Assembly: GCA_903924465.1 (NCBI GenBank)
Contig: CAIYBN010000140.1
Span: 1 to 64,000 of the forward strand
DNA: 64,000 bases
Direction of reading: 5' to 3'
From: an uncultured Myxococcales bacterium
Lineage (GTDB): Bacteria > Myxococcota_A > UBA9042
In this document: one piece after another, positions 46,912-55,276 of the stretch
Layout: the number at the start of each line of letters is the position of its first letter
Numbering within the stretch: the stretch's first letter is position 1
Position numbers and translations under genes: made by a program
Notes under the pieces: model-generated
What the model was told of the DNA's origin: nothing
Seen by the model: the letters and a program-made list of their open reading frames with translations, nothing else
The model's database searches: none

Positions 46912-47949
46912 ATGCTCAAGAAAGTCCAACTCTGGCTCTACGCTTACTGCTACACGACGATTTTGGTCATCGTGCTGTCGTTCCTGAAACGGCTGCGCAT
47001 GTCGCACAACAATGGCACGACCGCCGTCGGCAAGATCACCATCGTCGACAATCCCGCGTTTCCGCCGCATCCGTTCTTCGCGCCGGGCCGTGAATTCGCC
47101 TGCCGTTTGCGCCACGCGTCGGTTTCCTATGACGACGACACGATCCTGCAAGTACGTGCTGCATCTTTGAAATTCGCAGATTCCTTCTGGGAGAGTCCGT
47201 TGGATTTGGAGATGAACACCGGCGGCATTTCGCTCTTTTGGTCCGCGCGGAATTTCCTGTTTTTCTTTACTTGCCAAGGCATGGTCAACGGTTTGGCGTT
47301 TTCAACCTATTACGACAAGTATCCCGTCGGCCTGCAAGCGGGCAAAGAGGGCATTCGCCGCTATCCCAGTACTTTCGCACAGATGTACTATCACACCCAG
47401 ACGGTGCAGTTCTTCATTGGCAACGACGGCGTCAAGCGCTATGCCAAATTCCGCTTGGCTCCGGCGAATTTGGGACCGGAGACTGGCTTGATTCCCATGG
47501 CCGAGTTGGCGAATCGCTGGGTGGAAACGGCGAAGCCCGGCGAGACGTTGAGCCAGAATTACTTGAAAGAGGAATACGCCGCACGGATCGCCGCAGGGCC
47601 GGTGCGCTATGTGCTGCAGATTCAGATTCACACGCCGGCGCCGACCGATACCGACGAGGTGTTCAACTGTTCCGTGGCTTGGGACGAGGCGACCCATCCA
47701 TTCCTGGATGTCGCGCACGTCGCCGTGGATCGGCTGATGACGCTGGACGAGAATAACTTGATGCGTTTTGCCGTGAACCACTGCCCGCCGTCGCTCGGGA
47801 TGATTCCGGCTGCGTCGATCGACGACTACAACTCGATCAACTACATGCGTGCCGCGTCGCAGGCTGCCAAGTCTTCGCGCCTGTTTTTCTACAAGATTTT
47901 CGGCTTGCCCGCGCCGGTTCCCGACGCCCGGTCCACGCCCACGACCTGA
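46912..47949 (+). CDS. catalase-related allene-oxide-synthase-like protein, proximal Tyr apparently missing
   Basis: A 345-residue protein. Blocks GKITIVDNPAFPPHPFF, RLRHASVSY, LDLEMNTGG, YVLQIQIH, WDEATHPFLD and PPSLGMIPAASIDDYNSIN closely resemble the catalase-like allene oxide synthase domain of coral lipoxygenase fusions, as I remember it. Distal-side candidates His68 and Asn102 are kept. The C-terminal R-x-x-x-Y that supplies the proximal haem Tyr appears as R313-A-A-S-Q317, so the ligand would be Gln. Residues ~6-25 are hydrophobic and could anchor the protein to the membrane. A very good GGGGAGG precedes ATG 46912. Either a haem-independent or altered enzyme that handles lipoxygenase hydroperoxides, or a degenerate one. 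Confidence 0.75.
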   Translation: MLKKVQLWLYAYCYTTILVIVLSFLKRLRMSHNNGTTAVGKITIVDNPAFPPHPFFAPGREFACRLRHASVSYDDDTILQVRAASLKFADSFWESPLDLEMNTGGISLFWSARNFLFFFTCQGMVNGLAFSTYYDKYPVGLQAGKEGIRRYPSTFAQMYYHTQTVQFFIGNDGVKRYAKFRLAPANLGPETGLIPMAELANRWVETAKPGETLSQNYLKEEYAARIAAGPVRYVLQIQIHTPAPTDTDEVFNCSVAWDEATHPFLDVAHVAVDRLMTLDENNLMRFAVNHCPPSLGMIPAASIDDYNSINYMRAASQAAKSSRLFFYKIFGLPAPVPDARSTPTT

Positions 47950-48018
47950 ATCGGCGTGAGAAGTGTGCCTGCGGACGAGCCTGATGCCAGGCGCGTCTGC
48001 GCAACCCGGGAGTCTGGA

Positions 48019-51000
48019 ATGAACGCAGTCCTGCTTGGTTACCGCCTCGACGACGAAATCTTCCGCAGCGTGAACACGCTCGTCTACCGGGCGCACCGGG
48101 AGGTGGGCGAAGAGCGCGTCATCCTCAAAGTGATTCGCGAATTGCGCCCGTCGCCGCGACGGATTGCCGCGTTCCGGCGCGAGTTTGAACTGCTGGAACA
48201 GCTGCGCGATGTGCCGGGCATCGTTCGGTCGCACGGCTTTGGTCACGACAACGGCCGTTGGGCGATGAGCCTGGAAGAGAACGGAGGCGTCGCGCTCCGC
48301 GAACTGGTCCGCGACAAGCCCATGCCGCTGGAGGAGGCTTTGCGCGTCGCCGAGCGTTTAGCCGGGACGCTGGCGGATATGCACCGCAACGGCGTCATCC
48401 ACAAAGACGTAAATCCATCCAACGTCGTGTACAACCGCGGGACCGGGCAGTTGCGCCTGATCGACTTTGGCATCGCCACGGTGCTGACCCGCGAAGAGTC
48501 CCGCTTCGACGCCGCGCTCGCCCAGCATGGCACCCTGGCCTACACGTCGCCGGAGCAGACCGGGCGTTTGAACCGCGAAGTCGACTACCGCACGGACCTG
48601 TATTCGCTCGGCGCCACGCTGTACCACCTGCTCACCGGTCACCCGCCGTTCCAGCTGGACGATCCGATCGAGCTGGTGCACGCGCACATCGCGCGGGTGC
48701 CCGATCCGCCGAAGTCGGCCGTGATTCCGGAAGTGGTCAGCCAAATCGCGATGCGCCTGCTGGCGAAGGCCGCGGACGAACGTTACCAATCGGCGGGCGC
48801 GGTCCAGATGGATCTCGCGGAGTGTTCGCGGCAGCTGCGTGAGACGGGTCGCGTGCGCAGCTTCGAGCTGGATCGCACGCGGCGACCGATCAACCTCGTG
48901 CTGCCGCAGCGGTTGTACGGCCGCGAAGCCGAGGTCGAAACTTTGGTCGAAGCCTACCGCCGCACGGCGATCGGCCCTGCCGAAGTGCTCATCGTTGCTG
49001 GCTATTCCGGCGTCGGCAAGTCCGCGCTGGTCCAGGAACTGTACGCACCCGTCACCGAGCACCGCGGCCAGTTCATCGCCGGCAAGTTCGATCAATTCAA
49101 GCGCGATGTGCCGTTTGACTCGTTGGCCCAAGCCATTCGTTCGTTGCTGCAGCAGGTTCTGGGTCGGAGCGAATCGGTCGTTGCGAACTGGCGCGCCGAT
49201 ATCTCCGAAGCGCTCGGCACCAACGGCCAAGTGCTCATCGACGTGATTCCGGAGCTCGTGCACATCATCGGCCCGCAGCCCGCAGTGCCGGAACTGCCGC
49301 CGGCCGAAGCGGAAGTGCGCTTTGACCACGTGTTTATGCGCTTTGTCGCGGCGATCGCCCAGCCGTCGCGGCCGCTGGCACTGTTTCTGGACGACATGCA
49401 GTGGGTCGATCCCGGTTCGCTGCGGCTGCTGGAATCGCTGCTGCGCAACGGCGATCTGCGGCACCTGCTGCTGGTGCTGGCATTTCGCGACAACGAAGTG
49501 GCTCCCGGCCACCCGCTGCTGTTGATGCTGGATCGCGTGCGGCACGCCGGCACGCGCGTGTCCCAGGTGAAGCTGGCGCCGCTGGGTTTCGCCGACGTCC
49601 AGCAGTTGATCCTGGACACGGTGCAGCGCGCGCCGCACGAGATCGAGTCGCTGGCCAAGTTGATCTATGGCAAAACCGAAGGCAATCCATTCTTTTTGCG
49701 GCAGTTTCTGCGCTCGCTGTATAGCGAAAAGCTGCTGGTGCTCGAAGACCGCTGGACCTGGGATATCCATGCGATTGCCGCGCGGAACATCACGGACAAC
49801 GTCGTGGAGTTGATGGCGGAGAAGCTGCGGGCCATGCCGCCGCACACCCAGATCGCGCTGCGGTACGCGGGCGCACTCGGCGGCGAAATCGACGTCGCCC
49901 ACTTGGTGATTGCCAGCGAAGTGCCGGCGGCGAAGCTGTGCCAGTGGCTCTGGCCCGCGGTGGTGGATGGCCTGCTGCTGCCGGTGAACGACGCCTATGC
50001 GCTGATGCTTGTGAACCTGGAAGCCCCCGAGCTGAGCGCGGGCGACGACGCGGCGGAACTGGCAGATTCCCTGCGCCTGCGCTTTGCTCACGATCGGATT
50101 CAGCAAGCGGCATACGGTCTCTGGGGCGTCGAGGAGCGGTCGGCGGCGCACTGGGCCATTGGCACGCGCTTTCAGGCCGCGTGGAAGGGGCCGGCGCTGG
50201 AGGAGCATTTGTTTGCGGTGCTGGGGCACCTGATCAGCGGCCGCGCCCATGCCCGAACGGCCCAGCAACAGCGCGATCTCGCGGTCCTGTGCCACCGCGG
50301 CGCGCGCAAGGCGAAAGCTTCGGCCGCATTTGCCGCCGCGCGCGAGTACGCCACGCTGGGTTTGGAACTGCTCGGTCCAGATCGGTTTGGCGAGACGTTT
50401 GCGCTGGCCATGGCATTGGCCGAAATTGTCGTGGAAACCGCCTACCAGACTGGCGATTTCGCCTTGATGGACAAATGGTTCCAGGCGAGTTGCACGGCTG
50501 CGCACACGCCGCTTGAAACGGCCGGGATGCAAGAAATCGTCACCGAGTCTTTCAACGCGCGGGGTCAGCCGCTCGCGGCACTCAAGAGCGCGCTGGATTA
50601 CCTGGATCTGCTGGGGTTCGTGGTACCGCGCGAGCCTTCCATGGACGACGTTGGCGCCGAAATGGCGCTCGCGGCGGCGGCACTCGGTGGACGGTCGGCG
50701 GATCAGCTGGCGCGTGCGCCCGAGATGACCGACCCGGCCGTGCACGCGGCGGTGACGCTCATCTGCAAAATCTACTCGTCCGCGTACGTCGCCTCGCCGC
50801 TGGTGTTCATCCTCGTCGCGTTGAAGCAAGTCCAGTTGGTCGGCCGACACGGCAATTGCGCGGTGTCGCCGCTGGTCTATGCGGTGTATGGCTTGCTGCA
50901 AGCCGGTTTGGTGAATGACGTACGTGCCGGTTACCAATTTGGCGAACTGTCCAGTCGCTTGCTGGATCGGCCGGACGTCGCGCGATTCAAGGCCCAGGCG

Positions 51001-53547
51001 CTGCACCTGTTTTCCTGCCACACGCGCTTCTGGCGCGAGCATCTGCGCGCGTGCGCGGACGGTGAGCGCGAGGCGTGGCGTGTGGGTCTGGAAACCGGCG
51101 AGATGGAATTTGGCAGCTATGGCGGCCACGTTGCGTCCAAATACGCGTTTTTCCACGGCCAGGAGCTGTCGGGCTTGCTCGGGGAAATCGAGCACTACAC
51201 CCACGCGATGGGACGCTATCGCAGTGATATCGCTTACAATTCGCACCTGCCCTGGCACCAGGCGGTGCTCAACCTGGCGCAGCCGTGCCGGGAGCCGTGG
51301 GTGCTGCGCGGCGCGGTCTATGACCACGAACAGGCGCGCGCGGTGCTGGCGGCTGCGAACGACCGCATGGGCATTTCCAACGCGCTGCTGGCGAGCCTGA
51401 TGCTGTCCGTGATTTTCGGCCGTATCGAGGAGGCGCTCCGTTACGCCGACGACGGTGCCGGCTTTCTGGACAGCGTGCTCAGCCAGTTCAACCAGCCGGT
51501 CTTCTATTTCTACGCTTCGCTTGCGCGGCTGGCGTCGCTGGCGTCCTGTGACGTGCAGACCCGCGCGGCGCGCCTGGAGCTGGTGAACGCGGACATCGCC
51601 CGGTTGAGCGGTTGGGCCGAAGCCGCGCCGATGAATTTTGCGCAGAAAGTCGCGCTGTTGCAAGCGGAATTGGCGCGCGTGGAAGGTTGTCACGGCGATG
51701 CCCGCGATGCCTACGATCGCGCGATTGAGCTGGCCCGGCAATCTGAGTTTGTCGGCGACGAGGCGATCGCCAGCGAACTGGCGGCGCGGTACTGCCTGGC
51801 GTGCGGCCGAACGGTTCCAGCCCGCCACCATTTGCAGGATGCTTTTGAAGCCTACGACCGCTGGGGCGCGGCGACCAAGGTCGCGCAGATGGAGGAGCGG
51901 CATCCCGAATTGCGGGCAGCGGCCCAGTCGGCGACGCCGAATCTGCAAACGACGCACACGACGAGTGTGATCACCACCGGCAAGGCGCTGGATATCGAAT
52001 CCGTGCTGCGCGCGTCCCAAGCGATTTCCACGGAGGTCGTGCTGCCCAACCTGCTGCGGACGCTGCTGACGACGGTCATGCAGTACGCCGGCGCGGAATA
52101 CGCCGTTTTGCTGCTGGAGCGCGATGGCCGCATGGGCCTCGAAGCGCAGGCGCATTCCGACGATGTCGATGTGAAGTTGCTCAATGGCCAACCGCTGGAA
52201 TCGGCTGGTGACATCGAGGTCTTGCCGCTGTCGATCGCCCATTTCGTTTCCCGCACCCGCGAAACGCTCGTGCTGGATGACGCCATGGCCGACGCCATGT
52301 TTGCCCGCGATCCCTACGTGGTCGCGCGCCGGACGCGCTCCGTGCTCTGCCAGCCGGTCGTGGGCCACGGCCAATTGCGCGGCGCGATTTACCTGGAAAA
52401 TAGCCTGGCTCCCGGCGTGTTCACCACGTCGAGGCGCGAAGTGGTCGGGTTGCTGGCGGGACAAATCGCCGTCTCGATCGACAACGCCAAGCTGTATGAG
52501 AATCTGGAACAGCGCGTGCAGGAGCGGACGGAACAGCTGGAGACGCGCAACCAGCTGATTCGAAATGTTTTTGGCCGCTACATGTCGGATGATGTGGTGG
52601 ATTCGCTGCTGACCAGTGAGACCGCGCTCGCGCTGGGCGGCGAGCGGCGGACGGTCACCATCATGTTCACCGATCTCCGCGGTTTTACGGCGACTTGCGA
52701 GCACCTGCCGCCGGAGCGGGTGGTGAAGATGCTGAACATGTACTTCAGCGTGATGACGCGGGTGATTCACGCCCGGCGCGGATCGCTGCAGGACATCATG
52801 GGCGACGGCATGGTCATCGTGTTCGGCGCGCCGATTTGGCGGGAGGACGACGCAGAACGCGCCGTCGCGTGCGCCCTGGAAATGCAGCTGGCGATGGCGG
52901 AGGTCAATGCGCAGTTGGCCGCCGAGGATTTGCCGCAACTGTCTATGGGCATTGGCATTCACACGGGCGAATCGATTGTTGGCAACATCGGCTCGCTGGA
53001 GCGGGCAAAGTACTCGGTGGTGGGCAGTCACGTGAATCTGGCGTCGCGGATCGAGTCGATGTCGATCGGCGGTCAGGTGCTGATTTCCGGCCAAACGCGC
53101 GCGGCGGTGCCGCATGAACTGCGCATCGACGGCGAATACCGGTTCGCGCCCAAGGGCTTCATCGACACCGTCGTGGCGTACGACGTCGGCGCCATCGGCG
53201 GGCATTTTGACCTGGAACTGCCGCTGCGCAATACGACGATGCAGCCGCTGATTCGGCCCATCGCGGTGTCGATCGCGGTGGTGGATGGCAAGTCGGTGCG
53301 TCCCAAACGCTATCCGAGCACGCTTACCGCGGCAGGCGACGCGTCCGTCCACCTGCTGATCGACGAGGCGATGGAGCCGGGCACCAATTTGCTGATTGAG
53401 ATGACAGGCGCCGATGGCGGCGTCGAGCGGGTTTACGCCAAAGTGAAGCAGCTTCACGGTGAAGGCGTGGACGCCCACGTGACGTCGGATCGGACGGGAC
53501 TGGACGCGGCGGTGCTGCGGTCGATGGCGGTGTATGAGCAAGCATAG
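48019..53547 (+). CDS. Ser/Thr kinase - ATPase - GAF - nucleotide cyclase signalling giant
   Basis: An 1,842-residue cytoplasmic protein. Residues ~8-270: Ser/Thr kinase (VILKVI Lys; HKDVNPSNVV; LIDFGIAT; GTLAYTSPEQTG), a family whose members usually carry HKD rather than HRD. ~290-560: predicted ATPase with Walker A GYSGVGKS near 328 and Walker B LALFLDDMQWVD near 455. ~560-1300: helical TPR-like repeats. ~1324-1490: GAF. ~1495-1535: coiled coil. ~1540-1725: class III cyclase with metal Asp residues in TIMFTDLRGFT and IMGDGMVIVFG. ~1726-1842: unclassified, faintly PilZ-like. The purine-specifying Lys and Asp positions read Asp (LQDIMGD) and Lys (AKYSVVG). ATG 48019 is preferred to an upstream in-frame start. 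Confidence 0.88.
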   Translation: MNAVLLGYRLDDEIFRSVNTLVYRAHREVGEERVILKVIRELRPSPRRIAAFRREFELLEQLRDVPGIVRSHGFGHDNGRWAMSLEENGGVALRELVRDKPMPLEEALRVAERLAGTLADMHRNGVIHKDVNPSNVVYNRGTGQLRLIDFGIATVLTREESRFDAALAQHGTLAYTSPEQTGRLNREVDYRTDLYSLGATLYHLLTGHPPFQLDDPIELVHAHIARVPDPPKSAVIPEVVSQIAMRLLAKAADERYQSAGAVQMDLAECSRQLRETGRVRSFELDRTRRPINLVLPQRLYGREAEVETLVEAYRRTAIGPAEVLIVAGYSGVGKSALVQELYAPVTEHRGQFIAGKFDQFKRDVPFDSLAQAIRSLLQQVLGRSESVVANWRADISEALGTNGQVLIDVIPELVHIIGPQPAVPELPPAEAEVRFDHVFMRFVAAIAQPSRPLALFLDDMQWVDPGSLRLLESLLRNGDLRHLLLVLAFRDNEVAPGHPLLLMLDRVRHAGTRVSQVKLAPLGFADVQQLILDTVQRAPHEIESLAKLIYGKTEGNPFFLRQFLRSLYSEKLLVLEDRWTWDIHAIAARNITDNVVELMAEKLRAMPPHTQIALRYAGALGGEIDVAHLVIASEVPAAKLCQWLWPAVVDGLLLPVNDAYALMLVNLEAPELSAGDDAAELADSLRLRFAHDRIQQAAYGLWGVEERSAAHWAIGTRFQAAWKGPALEEHLFAVLGHLISGRAHARTAQQQRDLAVLCHRGARKAKASAAFAAAREYATLGLELLGPDRFGETFALAMALAEIVVETAYQTGDFALMDKWFQASCTAAHTPLETAGMQEIVTESFNARGQPLAALKSALDYLDLLGFVVPREPSMDDVGAEMALAAAALGGRSADQLARAPEMTDPAVHAAVTLICKIYSSAYVASPLVFILVALKQVQLVGRHGNCAVSPLVYAVYGLLQAGLVNDVRAGYQFGELSSRLLDRPDVARFKAQALHLFSCHTRFWREHLRACADGEREAWRVGLETGEMEFGSYGGHVASKYAFFHGQELSGLLGEIEHYTHAMGRYRSDIAYNSHLPWHQAVLNLAQPCREPWVLRGAVYDHEQARAVLAAANDRMGISNALLASLMLSVIFGRIEEALRYADDGAGFLDSVLSQFNQPVFYFYASLARLASLASCDVQTRAARLELVNADIARLSGWAEAAPMNFAQKVALLQAELARVEGCHGDARDAYDRAIELARQSEFVGDEAIASELAARYCLACGRTVPARHHLQDAFEAYDRWGAATKVAQMEERHPELRAAAQSATPNLQTTHTTSVITTGKALDIESVLRASQAISTEVVLPNLLRTLLTTVMQYAGAEYAVLLLERDGRMGLEAQAHSDDVDVKLLNGQPLESAGDIEVLPLSIAHFVSRTRETLVLDDAMADAMFARDPYVVARRTRSVLCQPVVGHGQLRGAIYLENSLAPGVFTTSRREVVGLLAGQIAVSIDNAKLYENLEQRVQERTEQLETRNQLIRNVFGRYMSDDVVDSLLTSETALALGGERRTVTIMFTDLRGFTATCEHLPPERVVKMLNMYFSVMTRVIHARRGSLQDIMGDGMVIVFGAPIWREDDAERAVACALEMQLAMAEVNAQLAAEDLPQLSMGIGIHTGESIVGNIGSLERAKYSVVGSHVNLASRIESMSIGGQVLISGQTRAAVPHELRIDGEYRFAPKGFIDTVVAYDVGAIGGHFDLELPLRNTTMQPLIRPIAVSIAVVDGKSVRPKRYPSTLTAAGDASVHLLIDEAMEPGTNLLIEMTGADGGVERVYAKVKQLHGEGVDAHVTSDRTGLDAAVLRSMAVYEQA

Positions 53548-53586
53548 GCGCCACGAAGGCGGTCGGGCCAGCGCGGAGGTGAGGGG

Positions 53587-55140
53587 ATGATGCAGCGCCT
53601 GGATCCGGACCCAACGGCGGTGGTCCATCAACACGCGTGGGTAGACGAGTTGGAGCCCCCGCCGCTGGGGCCGCAGCATGAGCCGAGCGCGCCGGCGTGG
53701 ATGAAGATTCCGGCGTTCCGCGATCTGCCGGAAGGCGCAATTCGTCGGCTGGAATCGGTCATGGAGCCGCGCTTGTACGGCATTGGCATGACGCTGATGC
53801 GCCAGGGCGATCCCGGCGACGGCTTCCTCGTGCTCGATGTCGGACGCGTGCATGTGTCGGTGTGCGACGCAGCCGGCGAAGTGGTGTTTGAGCGCTACAT
53901 CGACGCTCCGGCCGTGTTGGGCGAAGCCGCGGTGCTGACGGGCGAGCACCGCACCGCGACGGTGACGGCGCAAACGCTGGTCGAAGCCTATTTCGTCGAC
54001 GCCGAGACGCTGCGCAACCTGTGCGCGTTCTATCCGCCAACGGCTGAGTTCCTGACGTCGCTGGTCGGTGAGCGGCTGATGGCGTCCGGGAGCATCCGCA
54101 AGGTCGGAAAGTATGAAGTGACCGGCCGTCTGGGCTCGGGCGGCGTGGCGACGGTCTTTTCGGCGGTGCATCCGCAATTGCAGCGTCCCGTCGCGTTGAA
54201 GATGCTGTCGCACGCACTCGTGTTCGACAAGGCTTTTGCCGCGCACTTTGCCAGCGAAGCCCGCCTCGTCGCGCAGATGGATCATCCGAACATCGTGCGG
54301 GTGTACGACACCGAGCACGCCTACGGCACGCACTTCATCGTCATGGAGAAGCTGACCGGCGACGTGCTGCAGACGCCCGTCGATGGCGGTCCGGTGATGG
54401 CGTGGTCCGCGATTCGGCGGATTCTCGTGCAACTGCTGGAGGCGCTGGCCTACTCCCACAGCCGCGGGTTGATCCACCGCGACATCAAGCCTTCGAATGT
54501 CTTCATGACCCGCGACGGCGCGGTCAAGTTGCTGGATTTCGGCATCGCCATGGACATGGATGGCGGCCCGTCCGTGCGCGAAGGCACAGTGCTGGGCACG
54601 CCGGCCTATATGTCGCCCGAGCAGGCTTCAGGCCAGCGTCTGGATGGTCGCTGCGACCTCTATTCCCTGGGGATTCTGGCGTACGAGCTCTGCACCGGCG
54701 ATCGGCCGTTTCGCGGCGAGACGGTGGATGCGGTGCTGCGCGCCCATGTCTACACGCCGATGCCCGATCCGCGGCTGATTGCCCGGGACACGCCCGACGA
54801 CATCGCGGAATTTATCCTGACGGCGACGGCCAAACATCCGGGAGAGCGCCACATCTCATGCGCCCACGCCGCGGATGCGCTGCGCAACGAGGACGTGCGC
54901 GCGGGCGACGAAGGTGGCTTGATGACGCTGGCGGTCGCCTTTCCACCGGGCCAACGCACCGAGGTGGAACGGGTGATCCGCGACATGGCCGCGCGAATGC
55001 GGTTGATCCGCGGCGCCCGGGTCATTGTCGGCTGTGACACGCCGGAGGAACCCGTGGAGATCGTGGAGCCAACGCCGCGACGCATCAAACGTCCCACTTC
55101 CGGCGCGACTGCCCGAGCCAAAGTCCACCCAGACAACTGA
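53587..55140 (+). CDS. cyclic-nucleotide-binding domain fused to Ser/Thr kinase
   Basis: A 517-residue protein. Residues ~38-150 are a cNMP-binding domain: AFRDLPEGAIRRLESVMEP, RQGDPGDGFLVLDVGRVHV and a phosphate-binding cassette GEAAVLTGEHRTATV with the Arg that contacts the cyclic phosphate. Residues ~174-430 are an active-looking kinase: LGSGGVATVF loop, VALKML Lys, HRDIKPSNVF, LLDFGIA, GTPAYMSPEQ. The C-terminal ~85 residues are unassigned. No membrane segment. It starts 39 bp after the cyclase gene (GGAGG ahead of ATG 53587), so cyclase and cNMP-responsive kinase are probably co-expressed, an architecture resembling eukaryotic PKA/PKG on one chain. Confidence 0.9.
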   Translation: MMQRLDPDPTAVVHQHAWVDELEPPPLGPQHEPSAPAWMKIPAFRDLPEGAIRRLESVMEPRLYGIGMTLMRQGDPGDGFLVLDVGRVHVSVCDAAGEVVFERYIDAPAVLGEAAVLTGEHRTATVTAQTLVEAYFVDAETLRNLCAFYPPTAEFLTSLVGERLMASGSIRKVGKYEVTGRLGSGGVATVFSAVHPQLQRPVALKMLSHALVFDKAFAAHFASEARLVAQMDHPNIVRVYDTEHAYGTHFIVMEKLTGDVLQTPVDGGPVMAWSAIRRILVQLLEALAYSHSRGLIHRDIKPSNVFMTRDGAVKLLDFGIAMDMDGGPSVREGTVLGTPAYMSPEQASGQRLDGRCDLYSLGILAYELCTGDRPFRGETVDAVLRAHVYTPMPDPRLIARDTPDDIAEFILTATAKHPGERHISCAHAADALRNEDVRAGDEGGLMTLAVAFPPGQRTEVERVIRDMAARMRLIRGARVIVGCDTPEEPVEIVEPTPRRIKRPTSGATARAKVHPDN

Positions 55141-55276
55141 GCTGCGCCGCCCTGCCCGCTCGCCATTTCGCGACTGCGCCGCCGCCGGGTCGGAAATCTC
55201 GTTGCCGTTGGCCGGCAGGATCGCTACAGTGTTCCATCGCTCGGCCCGGGGCGGCACCTTGGCAATGGCAGGATTC

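Noticed and set aside
48358..54477. A 2,039-codon open frame on the minus strand opposite the kinase-cyclase genes
   Set aside because: It is the antisense mirror of GC-rich coding DNA, Arg/His/Gln-rich with no motif, while the plus strand carries complete kinase, GAF and cyclase signatures.
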